A stretch of DNA of 64,000 nt from Caldilineaceae bacterium (GCA_020846635.1 JADLDO010000049.1:1-64000), one strand, 5' to 3'. Shown: positions 1 through 7,480, numbered from the stretch's first letter. The notes: generated by a model not told the origin, from the letters alone. Made by a program: numbers and translations.

Positions 1-106
1 AGGATGAATCGCCGTGATGTAGAGACTATCCAAACCCACACTTTTTGTTGATAACCGCTCTATCGCTGAACACAACTGCTGCCTTTTACGCCGGAATTCT
101 GCTGAT

Positions 107-134
107 TTGACAACCGGAATCTACAGCATAGAAT
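107..134 (+). promoter_or_regulatory. Possible upstream sigma-70 promoter for the TA pair
   Basis: TTGACA at 107-112 and TAGAAT at 129-134 are separated by 16 bases. It lies upstream of a better-placed candidate at 250-278. The 375 bases before the first gene are AT-rich and contain nothing else I can identify. Confidence 0.35.
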
Positions 135-249
135 GCCCCATTCATTTTTGCCGTTAGAGTATCATTTTTCTGTTTGAGACGACATCTATTATGGATCGTA
201 TATGCTTAAAATTCAGGGATAATTTGGGATTTATTGGGTTATTCTGCCA

Positions 250-278
250 TTGAAATTTTGGCAAGTGCGTGTTACGAT
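250..278 (+). promoter_or_regulatory. Candidate promoter of the Panacea/RelE operon
   Basis: TTGAAA at 250-255 and TACGAT at 273-278 are 17 bases apart, predicting a transcript start near 285. This lies inside the open frame that extends upstream of the antitoxin, which is one reason to place the antitoxin start at the ATG at 376. Confidence 0.45.
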
Positions 279-375
279 AGTTGCGATCTTTTGTAACGCT
301 TGCATTTGCCGCTCCCTTTTTCACCAAGAAGCCCCACTTCCACAGGAGAATTGCCTTTCACAAAGGACAAGCCCC

Positions 376-948
376 ATGTCAACCAACAATTACATCTATG
401 GAGCAACCAACCAGACGCCAGATGACCAAAAGTTAGCCGAGTTAATGATCTACATCGCCCAACATAGTGAGGGTGACGAGAGATTTGCCGCGACCAAGCT
501 GAATAAACTGTTGTTTTTCTCAGACTTTTATTTTTACGCCACGTACGGACGCTCTATCACGGGGCAGGAGTATCAGGCACTACCTCAAGGGCCGTGTCCA
601 CGCCGTCTGGTACCCGTACAACGTCGCTTGGCTGATGAGGGGGCGTTGGTGATACATGAGCGGCAGTATCATAGGCGCACTCAGAAGAAGGCAATTGCCC
701 TGCGCGATCCTGATCTATCCCTCTTTACAGCTGCGGAAATCGCCACAGTTGATATGATTATTCATCGTCACTGGGGAAAAAATGGCACCGAAGTTAGCGA
801 CTACTCTCACAATTTTACCGGCTGGAGAGTTGCTGAAGAGGGAGAATCCATCCCTTACAGTGTTATACTGATCCATAAGCGAGAACCCACCCAGGATGAA
901 ATCGCCTATGGACTGGAACTCGAAGCATCTATCTCCCATTTATCCTGA
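376..948 (+). CDS. Panacea-domain (SocA-like) antitoxin
   Basis: A 190-residue protein whose central part carries the SocA/Panacea domain signature (formerly DUF4065): KLNKLLFFSDF, then YGRSITGQEY, then ALPQGP followed by a basic stretch. Panacea proteins are known as antitoxins that pair with many unrelated toxins and neutralise them by direct contact. The frame is open upstream to 250, but that part is not domain-like and overlaps a predicted promoter; the ATG at 376 follows an A-rich AAAGGA-type site. The gene is followed after 30 bases by a RelE-like toxin, which supports an antitoxin-first operon. The antitoxin probably also represses its own promoter, but no operator was identified. Confidence 0.8.
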   Translation: MSTNNYIYGATNQTPDDQKLAELMIYIAQHSEGDERFAATKLNKLLFFSDFYFYATYGRSITGQEYQALPQGPCPRRLVPVQRRLADEGALVIHERQYHRRTQKKAIALRDPDLSLFTAAEIATVDMIIHRHWGKNGTEVSDYSHNFTGWRVAEEGESIPYSVILIHKREPTQDEIAYGLELEASISHLS

Positions 949-978
949 ACAAAAACATCCTAAAGGTCATTATCCCCC

Positions 979-1260
979 GTGGCGAGAGCAAGACGAACAA
1001 TCATCAAAGAGCATTGCTTTGAACGAGAACTCAAAGCGATCGAACCCGATGCGAAACGAGCGGATGAATTCATTAATGGTACTGAATGGGTACTATCCCG
1101 CGATGCGAATGAGGGAATACCCTTACGTGCAGGTTCCAAGATATTCATGATATTCATGCACGCGCTCGGAGACAGACCATCCGTGACTATCTACTACTGC
1201 TTTGACGAACAGTACGTCTATCTTTTGTCGATTCGGCTAGCAATACATGGTATGGGTTAG
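979..1260 (+). CDS. RelE/ParE-superfamily toxin partner
   Basis: A 93-residue protein starting at GTG 979. The pattern is that of the RelE/HigB-like fold: an early helix with FERELKAIEPDAKRADEF, then WVLSRDANEGIPL, then strands ending in TIYYCFDEQYVYLLSI. Members of this fold act as ribosome-dependent mRNA interferases or related toxins; which activity this one has cannot be read from the sequence. It lies 30 bases behind a Panacea antitoxin gene in the same direction, which is the strongest support for the call. No alternative ATG start with a better ribosome site was seen. Confidence 0.7.
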   Translation: MARARRTIIKEHCFERELKAIEPDAKRADEFINGTEWVLSRDANEGIPLRAGSKIFMIFMHALGDRPSVTIYYCFDEQYVYLLSIRLAIHGMG

Positions 1261-1373
1261 GTGAAGTTGGTACGAAGAAGCTCCTCTGCTTCTCCCTCAT
1301 GCCTAAACAGGAACGGCGCACGCTCCCACCGCGGGAATGTGCGCCGTCTCAATTCTACCAACTGACCGCAACC

Positions 1374-2093
1374 CTACCTCACCGTTTCTGCCTCCATCCA
1401 CCCAGTAAATTGACTGCGTGGCATCGGCTCACTCATCCAGCTAGTATCCGGCTCAGGCAGCCGCAACGCCTCGGCCACCGTTAACCACTGTGGGATGGGC
1501 AGGTTATTGCGCCGGCCAGACTTGGCGATCCAGGTCAGACAGCGGCGCTTCTTGACGGCCAACGCCACCTCCAAAGTAGAGATGACATCTTGCTGAACGT
1601 ACTCCAAAACCTTGTCATATTCGCCATCATGCCACATCTGCGGGGCTAGGGCTCCGTTCATACCCTCGGTCTTGCCTGATAGACCCATGCCCTTCGCTAT
1701 GGCGTCCAGCCCCACAGGGAAGCCTTTAACACAGTGAATATGCAGCATGGTGTCAACGCTGCCCATCGCAAGCTCGACACACTCGCTGTGCAGCCCTGAT
1801 TCTTCGGCAAGCACGGAGAAGTCGAACGATGCGCCATTATGGGCAAGCAGCACATAACCTTTGGCAACGGCACCGAGCAGACCGGAAACGAGTTGGGCGC
1901 ATTCTTGGCGGCTCATCTGGGGGGCGGGCGACCCATCGGCATTGACCCCATGCCCAGCTTTGGTCTTAATGATCCCGGAACTCAGGTTCCAGGCAATGGC
2001 ATAGCAGGTAATCCCAAGTGGGCGATGATCGGAGAGATCTTCGTTATCAGGAACGATTTTGGCGGTTTCGATGTCGAAGGAAAGGTATTTCAT
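1374..2093 (-). CDS. DnaQ-like DEDDy 3'-5' exonuclease
   Basis: A 239-residue RNase H-fold exonuclease. The motifs are Exo I FDIET with D7 and E9, Exo II AHNGASFDF with D91, and an Exo III segment Y165-V-Q-Q-D169, matching the YxxxD (DEDDy) class that includes polymerase proofreading domains. Two metal ions bound by the acidic residues would cleave DNA or RNA 3' ends. The start is ATG 2093, behind a strong AGGAGG site; an open frame reaches 13 codons further but has no better site. No polymerase domain follows, so it is a stand-alone nuclease. It is the last gene of the leftward array of the element and is coupled by an ATGA overlap to the tiny upstream ORF at 2090-2152. Confidence 0.85.
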   Translation of the reverse strand: MKYLSFDIETAKIVPDNEDLSDHRPLGITCYAIAWNLSSGIIKTKAGHGVNADGSPAPQMSRQECAQLVSGLLGAVAKGYVLLAHNGASFDFSVLAEESGLHSECVELAMGSVDTMLHIHCVKGFPVGLDAIAKGMGLSGKTEGMNGALAPQMWHDGEYDKVLEYVQQDVISTLEVALAVKKRRCLTWIAKSGRRNNLPIPQWLTVAEALRLPEPDTSWMSEPMPRSQFTGWMEAETVR

Positions 2094-2152
2094 AGCTGGA
2101 CCTCCTGTGCAGGATTGGGGTTGGAGTGACAAGTCTTACAGAACTCGGTCAT
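2090..2152 (-). CDS. Tiny 20-residue CxxCH ORF coupled to the exonuclease gene
   Basis: ATG 2152 follows a strong AAAAGGAG site with good spacing. The frame encodes 20 residues with a CKTCH motif (Cys5, Cys8, His9) and ends in TGA overlapping the ATG of the exonuclease gene (ATGA). The good ribosome site and exact stop-start overlap suggest that it is translated, either as a real metal-binding microprotein or as a leader that couples translation of the exonuclease. It is too short to assign to a family, and chance cannot be excluded. Confidence 0.5.
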   Translation of the reverse strand: MTEFCKTCHSNPNPAQEVQL

Positions 2153-2284
2153 GGGGGATCTCCTTTTGTCCGCTATGAAATACTCTGGGGTTGAGTTGTG
2201 GCCTTTAGCGTAGCACCGGAATTAGCTGTGCGACTTATCAAAATGCTGTCATGTGACTGGCAGAATCCTTACAGGTCGCCGCTG

Positions 2285-2680
2285 CTATCTCTCCTGTCCG
2301 CTCGGTGGGCCATGCTTCTCAAGGAAAATATCTGCCCCTTCGAGAGCGGGCATCCTCGGCCAGTGTGCTCCTAACTCCATCGCAAGCTGGCGATCAAGCT
2401 CATCGGCCAATTCCAGCAATACGTCCGCGTGACACGCATCGTTCAGACCGCACCAGCAGACCAGGTCTTTACCGATCAGCGGCTCCAGATGCGCGCGGTA
2501 GGCTGCGGGCGTCTCGGCGTGCATCTGCAATAGTCGCGCTTTATAGAGCGCGATGGCCGTCACACGGTCGAATGTGCCTAGCTCAAAGGGGTTGCCCCAT
2601 CTGGTAGGGCGCGTCACAATCACAGCCCCCTCCGGCTTGCGCCAGCCGCGGCTGCGTCTGCGTTGAATGCGATGGGCCAT
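2285..2680 (-). CDS. DUF4326 protein, long copy
   Basis: A 131-residue protein with the DUF4326 signature: an N-terminal RIQRRRSRGW, then VTRPTRWGNPF, a central YRAHLEPLIGKDLVCWC, and CHADVLLELAD. The WCxxxxxCHxDVL block has conserved Cys and His that look like a metal or active site, but the family has no known function; it is common in phages and mobile elements. A second copy occurs at 5069-5356. This one has an additional C-terminal tail of about 35 residues. The ATG follows immediately after the stop codon of the upstream gene, implying translational coupling. Confidence 0.8.
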   Translation of the reverse strand: MAHRIQRRRSRGWRKPEGAVIVTRPTRWGNPFELGTFDRVTAIALYKARLLQMHAETPAAYRAHLEPLIGKDLVCWCGLNDACHADVLLELADELDRQLAMELGAHWPRMPALEGADIFLEKHGPPSGQER

Positions 2681-2893
2681 CTAAGATTCCTCCGTTCCTA
2701 CGGGGTGATGATCAGCGGGTAGGGACAGCGGCTCTCCCACCTGTACGTTCTGTACCCAGGCGAGCGCCGCCTTGCGTCGGGCAACTACTTCCGGGAGGGC
2801 GAGGCTTGTGCCGTCAAAGCGTTGGGCGCGCTCGATGGCCTCCAGCAGTGCACCCTCGATTGTGACTTTGATATTGCTTGGTATGGTGTCCAT
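2681..2893 (-). CDS. Small hypothetical element protein
   Basis: A 70-residue soluble protein starting at ATG 2893 behind a GGGGAGGAG ribosome site; a longer frame to 2980 lacks such a site. It opens with MDTIPSNIKVTIEGALLEAIERAQ, a pattern of a short strand followed by a helix. I do not recognise a family. The stop codon touches the start of the downstream DUF4326 gene. Confidence 0.6.
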   Translation of the reverse strand: MDTIPSNIKVTIEGALLEAIERAQRFDGTSLALPEVVARRKAALAWVQNVQVGEPLSLPADHHPVGTEES

Positions 2894-2989
2894 GCTCTGC
2901 TCCTCCCCTGCCTGAGTACTATGCCCCAGGCGTCGCTGTGTATTTATTCGTCTCCTGTGAAGGCTACACGCCACTATCATTCACGCTAC

Positions 2990-3520
2990 CTATCCTGCTA
3001 CCGGCCCTACTACCGGCCCTACTACCCCACCCTCTAGGCGACGGCTACGCGCTTGGCGGTATTCTGCCACCGTCAACGGCCACCGCTGCCAGTACGCTTG
3101 CCCGTCGCTGAGCCGGTCATAGTCATACAGGTTCAGCCGCCAACAGCGCCGTGACGCGTCGTAGAGCCATAGCCCTGGCCCCCGCCCATTGCGCCCTATT
3201 TGGCGGCGCTGGATCATCTCGCGAAGGATGACCGACTCACTAGGCGTAATGGCCCAACGCTTGTACCCTGCTCGCCCCCACGGTGCCGGGATCAACAATC
3301 TGCCGGTCGGATCGTCAATGTTGCAGTAGCCATCTGCATCCTGCTCATAGGCGAGGAGCGTGAGCCGCTGCATGGCTTCCATCATCAACTCCACAATGGC
3401 AGCGTCAGCATTGCGCCGGCTGAGTTGTTCCGCGGCGCGCTGCACCAGCACAAAGCGTTGCGGCTTGGCTTGCATGATCTCGCCTTTGCGCTCTACCACA
3501 CGTACAATTTCACTCTCCAC
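2990..3520 (-). CDS. Hypothetical element protein with a short C-terminal GPV repeat
   Basis: A 176-residue basic protein starting at GTG 3520 within the end of the preceding gene (11-base overlap, GAGGTG ribosome site). The middle contains many Trp, Arg and Tyr residues and the C-terminus ends in VVGPVVGPVAG, encoded by a short tandem DNA repeat at about 2996-3025. No family is recognised. The overlap with the membrane-protein gene suggests joint translation. Confidence 0.65.
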   Translation of the reverse strand: MESEIVRVVERKGEIMQAKPQRFVLVQRAAEQLSRRNADAAIVELMMEAMQRLTLLAYEQDADGYCNIDDPTGRLLIPAPWGRAGYKRWAITPSESVILREMIQRRQIGRNGRGPGLWLYDASRRCWRLNLYDYDRLSDGQAYWQRWPLTVAEYRQARSRRLEGGVVGPVVGPVAG

Positions 3521-3944
3521 GTTTCACCTCACGATAGCGTTTGAATCGCTCGCGCTGCTCTCGGCGGAGGTAGCCCCATGCTAGGATGGTATGTAGAAAC
3601 ATCGTCCCATCGGGGCTGATGAATACATGGCCCAGGTAGGCAATCAGCCACACCAGGGCAAAGCCGCCCAAAGCCAACAGCAGCGTTATCAGCGATGCTA
3701 TGGGCACTTGCCAGCCCAGGATGCCCACTAGTGCCGCCACTAGCCCCGCTACCCCTGCCAGTGGCCCTGTGGCAATCGAGAAGCCTCTAGCCCTGTCCTC
3801 GTAGCCTGCCTGTGGCAGTAGCACAGTAGAAGGTGTCGCTGGTAGCTCGCGGGTAACATCGACCTCAATAATTTGCCGCGGCGGTTCGCGCAGCGCCGGG
3901 ACGAAATTACTGTATGACTTACTGTCTTTGGTATCATTACTCAT
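3510..3944 (-). CDS. Small membrane protein with two transmembrane segments
   Basis: A 144-residue protein. The first 50 residues are hydrophilic; residues about 55-80 and 82-108 form two hydrophobic helices rich in Ala, Gly, Leu and Val; the tail is strongly basic (RREQRERFKRYREVKRGE). Its topology suggests a hairpin in the cytoplasmic membrane with both ends inside. The family is unknown. ATG 3944 follows a GAGG site at some distance. It overlaps the downstream gene by 11 bases. Confidence 0.65.
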   Translation of the reverse strand: MSNDTKDSKSYSNFVPALREPPRQIIEVDVTRELPATPSTVLLPQAGYEDRARGFSIATGPLAGVAGLVAALVGILGWQVPIASLITLLLALGGFALVWLIAYLGHVFISPDGTMFLHTILAWGYLRREQRERFKRYREVKRGE

Positions 3945-4020
3945 GTTGATCGTGCCTCTACACGATTGACCAAGCCGGGGTGTGCTGATGACACAGCCCC
4001 GGCACTCTATCCTCTGTTGC

Positions 4021-4215
4021 TCATGCTCTAAAATACTTGATCAGTATCACGCCGCGCTCCACCTCTTCGCGGCTGCGTGCACCCTCCCAAGACTCTGCCA
4101 CTGGCGGGTGTGGTGCCCGCTCGTCTGCCCAACGGCTTACGATGCACGCGCAGACCAGAACCAGCGTGCAAAGTGCAGACATGCCCAGGAACGCCACAAT
4201 GAGTATGGTGATCAT
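4021..4215 (-). CDS. Single-pass small membrane protein
   Basis: A 64-residue protein with one N-terminal hydrophobic helix (residues about 2-27, ILIVAFLGMSALCTLVLVCACI) followed by a charged cytoplasmic or external tail. The start overlaps the stop of the upstream gene as ATGA, and a GGGGAGAGG ribosome site precedes it. No family is recognised; small holin-like or signalling roles are possible but unsupported. Confidence 0.55.
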   Translation of the reverse strand: MITILIVAFLGMSALCTLVLVCACIVSRWADERAPHPPVAESWEGARSREEVERGVILIKYFRA

Positions 4216-4484
4216 TGTCCTCTCCCCTCGTGCCAGCCGTCGCTATCGTTGAAATGTGCGTGTTGCCACCTGACCTCCCTACCTAGCCGCGTAGCCAACA
4301 TCTGAGCTAAATCGGCGTCTGGGCGTGCCAGGAACCGCTGCGCTATGAGCCTGTCCAGCACCATCGCTGCGTCACTGTCGCTCATCAACTCGCTCACGGT
4401 GAAGGTGGCTTCGAGTGGCGAGCGGCCTTTGCGGGTGAGGTCGCGGATACGCTCGGTGGCGGTGGCTAGGGGGTCGGTATGCAT
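4212..4484 (-). CDS. Small hypothetical helical protein
   Basis: A 90-residue soluble, mostly helical protein (ATERIRDLTRKGRSPLEATFTVSELM, then DAAMVLDRLIAQRFL). The second half resembles a short winged-helix-like layout, but the similarity is too weak to call. It is linked by a 4-base ATGA overlap to the downstream membrane gene and starts 3 bases after the upstream gene ends. Confidence 0.55.
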   Translation of the reverse strand: MHTDPLATATERIRDLTRKGRSPLEATFTVSELMSDSDAAMVLDRLIAQRFLARPDADLAQMLATRLGREVRWQHAHFNDSDGWHEGRGQ

Positions 4485-4487
4485 CGG

Positions 4488-5072
4488 TTATTTGGCTCGC
4501 TTGAGTGTCAGGTCAGCCTCTTTTGCCAAGTCAGACCAGGTCAGGTTCAGCCGAACAAGATGAGCCTGCGCCGTTGCCCAGGTCGCCGGACGCGCCATGT
4601 CGAAGGCGGCCATTGTGGGCATAACACCTCCCATCGCTTGTCTCTTGACCTCTGCGACAAGCTCATCCAGGGTTGGCAGGTGCGCGTATTTGAGCGGTGT
4701 GACGACGGTGTGCTCTGGCCCCAGCGTCGCCGTGGCTTGTGGCGAGAGTGCTGGCTTTGTGCCGTTGCCGTTGGTGTGAGGCTGTTCCGGGGCTGTGACC
4801 TGGACAGGTTCGTGTTCCGGCTCTGGCTCGATTGCAGCATCCACATCAGCCACGAGCTGCGCCCACGGTGCCTGCTCCGTAACGCGGCCATCTTCATCGC
4901 GGATCAGCTTGAATCCGTTGCTCTCTCCGTCGTGCCACTCCGCAATCAGGTCATGTACCACGCGCACGATGCCTTTGGTCGGCAGCATGGTGTTTGGCAT
5001 CTCAAATTCATTTAGCCGTTCATGGACACGCTCGGTTAGTTCGGTAAGTTGCTCAGTGGTTAGGTTATTCAT
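4488..5072 (-). CDS. Hypothetical element protein with a conserved-looking C-terminal helical module
   Basis: A 194-residue acidic protein in three parts: an N-terminal helical part (residues 1-60), a Pro/Glu/Thr-rich linker (about 75-120), and a C-terminal part containing GVMPTMAAFDMARPATWATAQAHLVRLNLTW. The last part resembles small helix-turn-helix-like modules seen near the C-termini of phage and element proteins, which is an impression rather than a match. ATG 5072 overlaps the upstream DUF4326 gene by 4 bases and has an AAGGAGAT ribosome site. Confidence 0.6.
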   Translation of the reverse strand: MNNLTTEQLTELTERVHERLNEFEMPNTMLPTKGIVRVVHDLIAEWHDGESNGFKLIRDEDGRVTEQAPWAQLVADVDAAIEPEPEHEPVQVTAPEQPHTNGNGTKPALSPQATATLGPEHTVVTPLKYAHLPTLDELVAEVKRQAMGGVMPTMAAFDMARPATWATAQAHLVRLNLTWSDLAKEADLTLKRAK

Positions 5073-5356
5073 TGTTTGATCTCCTTAAATAGCTCAATCA
5101 AAACGTCAGCATGACAAGGCTGATCGAGTGGGCACCAGCAAGCTAAATCTTTGCCCCGCAATGGCTCGAAGTAGGCTGGACCATGCACTTGCAACGTTGG
5201 CCTGATAAAGTGTTCACGATACTTTGCGACGCACTCAGCAGCGGTGCCATCCACATCCACAACAAAGTCATTACCGTATTGCGTTGGCCTGCCTACATAG
5301 ACGGCGTTCGGGGGCATCTTCCAGCCCTTGCTACGTTTGCGCTGGATGCGTTTCAT
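5069..5356 (-). CDS. DUF4326 protein, short copy
   Basis: A 95-residue protein carrying the whole DUF4326 core: KRIQRKRSKGWKMP, VGRPTQYGN, YFEPLRGKDLACWC and PCHADVLIEL. It is a diverged paralogue of the gene at 2285-2680, which has a longer tail. The Cys and His residues of the WCPLDQPCHADVL block are conserved in both. The function is unknown. It overlaps both neighbours by 4 bases (ATGA), so it is translated as part of one tight operon. Confidence 0.8.
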   Translation of the reverse strand: MKRIQRKRSKGWKMPPNAVYVGRPTQYGNDFVVDVDGTAAECVAKYREHFIRPTLQVHGPAYFEPLRGKDLACWCPLDQPCHADVLIELFKEIKQ

Positions 5357-5895
5357 ACCCGATTCTCCGGCTCAAGATAGGTCATGCCCCAATACTCGAA
5401 GATATAGATTTCCTCTGGCGTATGCAGCGCGTGTCCATCGTCCCACACTCGCCCGTCACGTACTTCGAGGTCGTTCGGCTTTAGTCCACCGTATGCCTTT
5501 GATGTAACCATGCGCCGGCTGAAATCAGCACTGCCAGTCCTGAGCAAGAAGTTGACTCCCCAGGTAGCGGGATCTGGCTGCAAGAAGAGGTCAGCCTTGT
5601 AGGTGTAGCCCAGCGGCGCAAAGTAGGTGAACTGCTTATACTTTTTCCCATTCTTGTGTATATCGACAGGACACTGGGCAAGTAGGTGATCTAGCTCGGT
5701 TGTGTCAAGTGGGGTGCCGAACAAATCCACGTCCATCCGTGGGATGGCAACAATCTCAATGTCGCCTACCATCGGTCGTTTGCGGCGCAGGCTTCCGGCA
5801 ATTTCGATGCGATGGCATGCTGGGCGGAGCTGCTCTACAAGTCCGCTGGCAACATGCATAACTTGAGCGTAGGGTCGCTTCTCGTTGTCACTCAT
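5353..5895 (-). CDS. Stand-alone PolX/Pol beta-type nucleotidyltransferase
   Basis: A 180-residue protein with the palm signature of family X DNA polymerases: the GS motif IEIAGSLRRKRP at residues 30-41, acidic pair D45 and E47 in GDIEIVAIP, and a third carboxylate D102 in YKADLFLQP. TGSADFSRRM (120-129) and the ending EEIYIFEYWGMTYLEPENR match the thumb and C-terminus of PolX proteins. The usual N-terminal helix-hairpin-helix region (8 kDa domain) and any PHP domain are missing. It would add nucleotides to DNA ends or fill gaps, perhaps in element repair. ATG 5895 has an AGGAGATC site and overlaps the upstream stop. Confidence 0.8.
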   Translation of the reverse strand: MSDNEKRPYAQVMHVASGLVEQLRPACHRIEIAGSLRRKRPMVGDIEIVAIPRMDVDLFGTPLDTTELDHLLAQCPVDIHKNGKKYKQFTYFAPLGYTYKADLFLQPDPATWGVNFLLRTGSADFSRRMVTSKAYGGLKPNDLEVRDGRVWDDGHALHTPEEIYIFEYWGMTYLEPENRV

Positions 5896-6212
5896 TATCT
5901 TGATCTCCTGATAATGGCATCGTCGGGCACAAAAACCTCAAGTGTTTCCGAATAATCCACGATGGTTCCCCAGGTGCGGCGCATGGCCCATGCGGGATAT
6001 TCGGGACCGTCTTTAGGGGTTACAGCAAAAGCCCAACTGCCGGTGTAAACAATGTGGATCTCGATGCTTGCGTCTTCGGATTCAGATCGCACCTCGAAGG
6101 TCGCCATGAAAGGACTGTTGTCACGCATGTTGGCGGTGTATTCGTCCGCTCCCTCAATGCCTTTTACTTCGATCAGATCGTCGCTTGCTGCGTACATTCT
6201 CAGTGTTTTCAT
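5895..6212 (-). CDS. Hypothetical element protein
   Basis: A 105-residue acidic protein with alternating strand-like segments (MATFEVRSESEDASIEIHIVYTGSWAFAVTP) and a basic end. No family is recognised. Its stop overlaps the start of the nucleotidyltransferase gene by one base (TAATG), and it follows the gene at 6216-6536 after 3 bases, so the three are probably cotranslated. Confidence 0.6.
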   Translation of the reverse strand: MKTLRMYAASDDLIEVKGIEGADEYTANMRDNSPFMATFEVRSESEDASIEIHIVYTGSWAFAVTPKDGPEYPAWAMRRTWGTIVDYSETLEVFVPDDAIIRRSR

Positions 6213-6215
6213 AGC

Positions 6216-6536
6216 CTACGCCCCCTGCCTCTCTCCCCACTGCACAAGGCTGTCAATCAACTTCGTCTTGTCCACGAATTCCGCTACAGATTCGAGCATC
6301 TGTTCCATGACCTCGGCCTGTCGGGTAGCGGCTTCGGCCTGGGCTATGCACGCGTGGAGCATTGCATTCTTGTATGCGACATCCTCATAGCGTTGGCGTT
6401 CCACTGGATCTCCGGTGCGTTTGTCTTGATAAACGCTGCCCTGCCAAGCGTCCATGCACACCCGCGCCATTCTCAGGTGATTGGTTCCGTTCGGCTCTGG
6501 TGCGTCGTCCTGCGGGTGTGCTATACTGCCGTTCAT
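6216..6536 (-). CDS. Hypothetical helical protein
   Basis: A 106-residue protein whose second half is a long amphipathic helix (NAMLHACIAQAEAATRQAEVMEQMLESVAEF), probably a coiled coil or oligomerisation segment. The N-terminal part is polar. The family is unknown. ATG 6536 has a CGGAG site; upstream lies a hairpin with a T-run on the opposite strand (6569-6604). Confidence 0.6.
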   Translation of the reverse strand: MNGSIAHPQDDAPEPNGTNHLRMARVCMDAWQGSVYQDKRTGDPVERQRYEDVAYKNAMLHACIAQAEAATRQAEVMEQMLESVAEFVDKTKLIDSLVQWGERQGA

Positions 6537-6568
6537 GCTCTTGTAGCTCCGTTCTACTTGAGTTGTGC

Positions 6569-6604
6569 CCCGGTACTGTTCGTGCAGTACCGGGACGTTT
6601 TTTG
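6569..6604 (+). terminator. Intrinsic terminator facing against the operon
   Basis: A perfect 10-bp stem (CCCGGTACTG, 6569-6578, with CAGTACCGGG, 6585-6594) and a 6-base loop are followed on the + strand by a T-run at about 6598-6603. All genes around it run on the minus strand, so it would stop antisense transcription; on the minus strand there is no T-run after the stem. Confidence 0.6.
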
Positions 6605-6622
6605 TTTAGAATCCGGTCAATC

Positions 6623-7480
6623 TCAGAACGGCGGCATCTGAGAATCGTCCAGAATTTCGCCGGTGTTGCTGTCAACGGTCGCGCCGTTGCTCGGCACAGT
6701 CTCATACTCTTCTGCGACCACTGGCATTTGGGAGACAAGCTCTCGGTACTGGCGTCGGATTTCGCTGACGAGGCGCAACTGCTCTACGTCCTTGATTGGG
6801 CTGTCTACTACCACCTGCACGATGTTGTAAGTCTCGCCACCTTGCGCTTTGGCACTGTCCAGCGTGAATTTGGTCTTGACGCCAAAATAGGCGTTGCGCT
6901 TCGATGCCAGGGCAGAGCAGTAATTATCCCAAGCCTTGATGCTGGTGGGAGGCAAGGCCATGACTGCGGGCAATGCCCAACCGTCAATGAGCAGCAACAG
7001 GCGGCGCATTTCCTTGCAACCTTTGCCCTTGCCAGCCCCACCGCGACGTTGGTGTTCGCTTCCCCACTGATTCATTGGGCATGTGGCACAGCTAAAGGCT
7101 TCTGGCAGCGGCTTGTTCTCAGTGAGCAGAATGACGCCAGGGTGCGGGTTGCGTGCGCTGGTCGCTGCCTTGAATTGTTCGTCGGTCAACTCGTGGTTGA
7201 AGATGCCCACGCTGCCATCGGGCGATGAACAGATCGGCGCTTGCCCTGTGCCACTGTCAGGCCAGTAGCCGCGAATTTTCTGCGAGATGGCGACGGTTGC
7301 AATGAAGCTCTTGGCGGTTTCGTCACCCATCAGGAATTGTCCGATGCCCCCTGGCGCAACCTTCACGCGAGCAGGTTGCATGTCAAAGGCGGCTGTGTCG
7401 TCTTGCATCTCGGCAAGGATCAACGCCTCGGCTTCGGTCAGTTGGATTTGTCCACCTTGAAATTTGGTCAGTGCGTTCAT
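6623..7480 (-). CDS. SSB-like, Cys-containing phage-type protein with SSB acidic tip
   Basis: A 285-residue protein. Four cysteines, C84 (ICSSPDG), C131 and C134 (CATCPMNQWGS) and C155 (GKGKGCKE), look like a zinc site. The downstream half is strand-rich, which would suit an OB-like fold. The last residues DDSQMPPF resemble the acidic C-terminal tip of bacterial SSB (DDDIPF), the segment that recruits partner proteins. I infer a single-strand DNA binding or recombination role; similar Cys-rich proteins occur in phage recombination modules, but I cannot name a Pfam family with certainty. The start ATG 7480 has an AAGGAA site. Confidence 0.6.
   Translation of the reverse strand: MNALTKFQGGQIQLTEAEALILAEMQDDTAAFDMQPARVKVAPGGIGQFLMGDETAKSFIATVAISQKIRGYWPDSGTGQAPICSSPDGSVGIFNHELTDEQFKAATSARNPHPGVILLTENKPLPEAFSCATCPMNQWGSEHQRRGGAGKGKGCKEMRRLLLLIDGWALPAVMALPPTSIKAWDNYCSALASKRNAYFGVKTKFTLDSAKAQGGETYNIVQVVVDSPIKDVEQLRLVSEIRRQYRELVSQMPVVAEEYETVPSNGATVDSNTGEILDDSQMPPF

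Noticed and set aside
1299-1484. Small + strand frame of 61 codons
   Set aside because: It runs into the exonuclease gene on the other strand, has no ribosome site, and has no protein-like composition.
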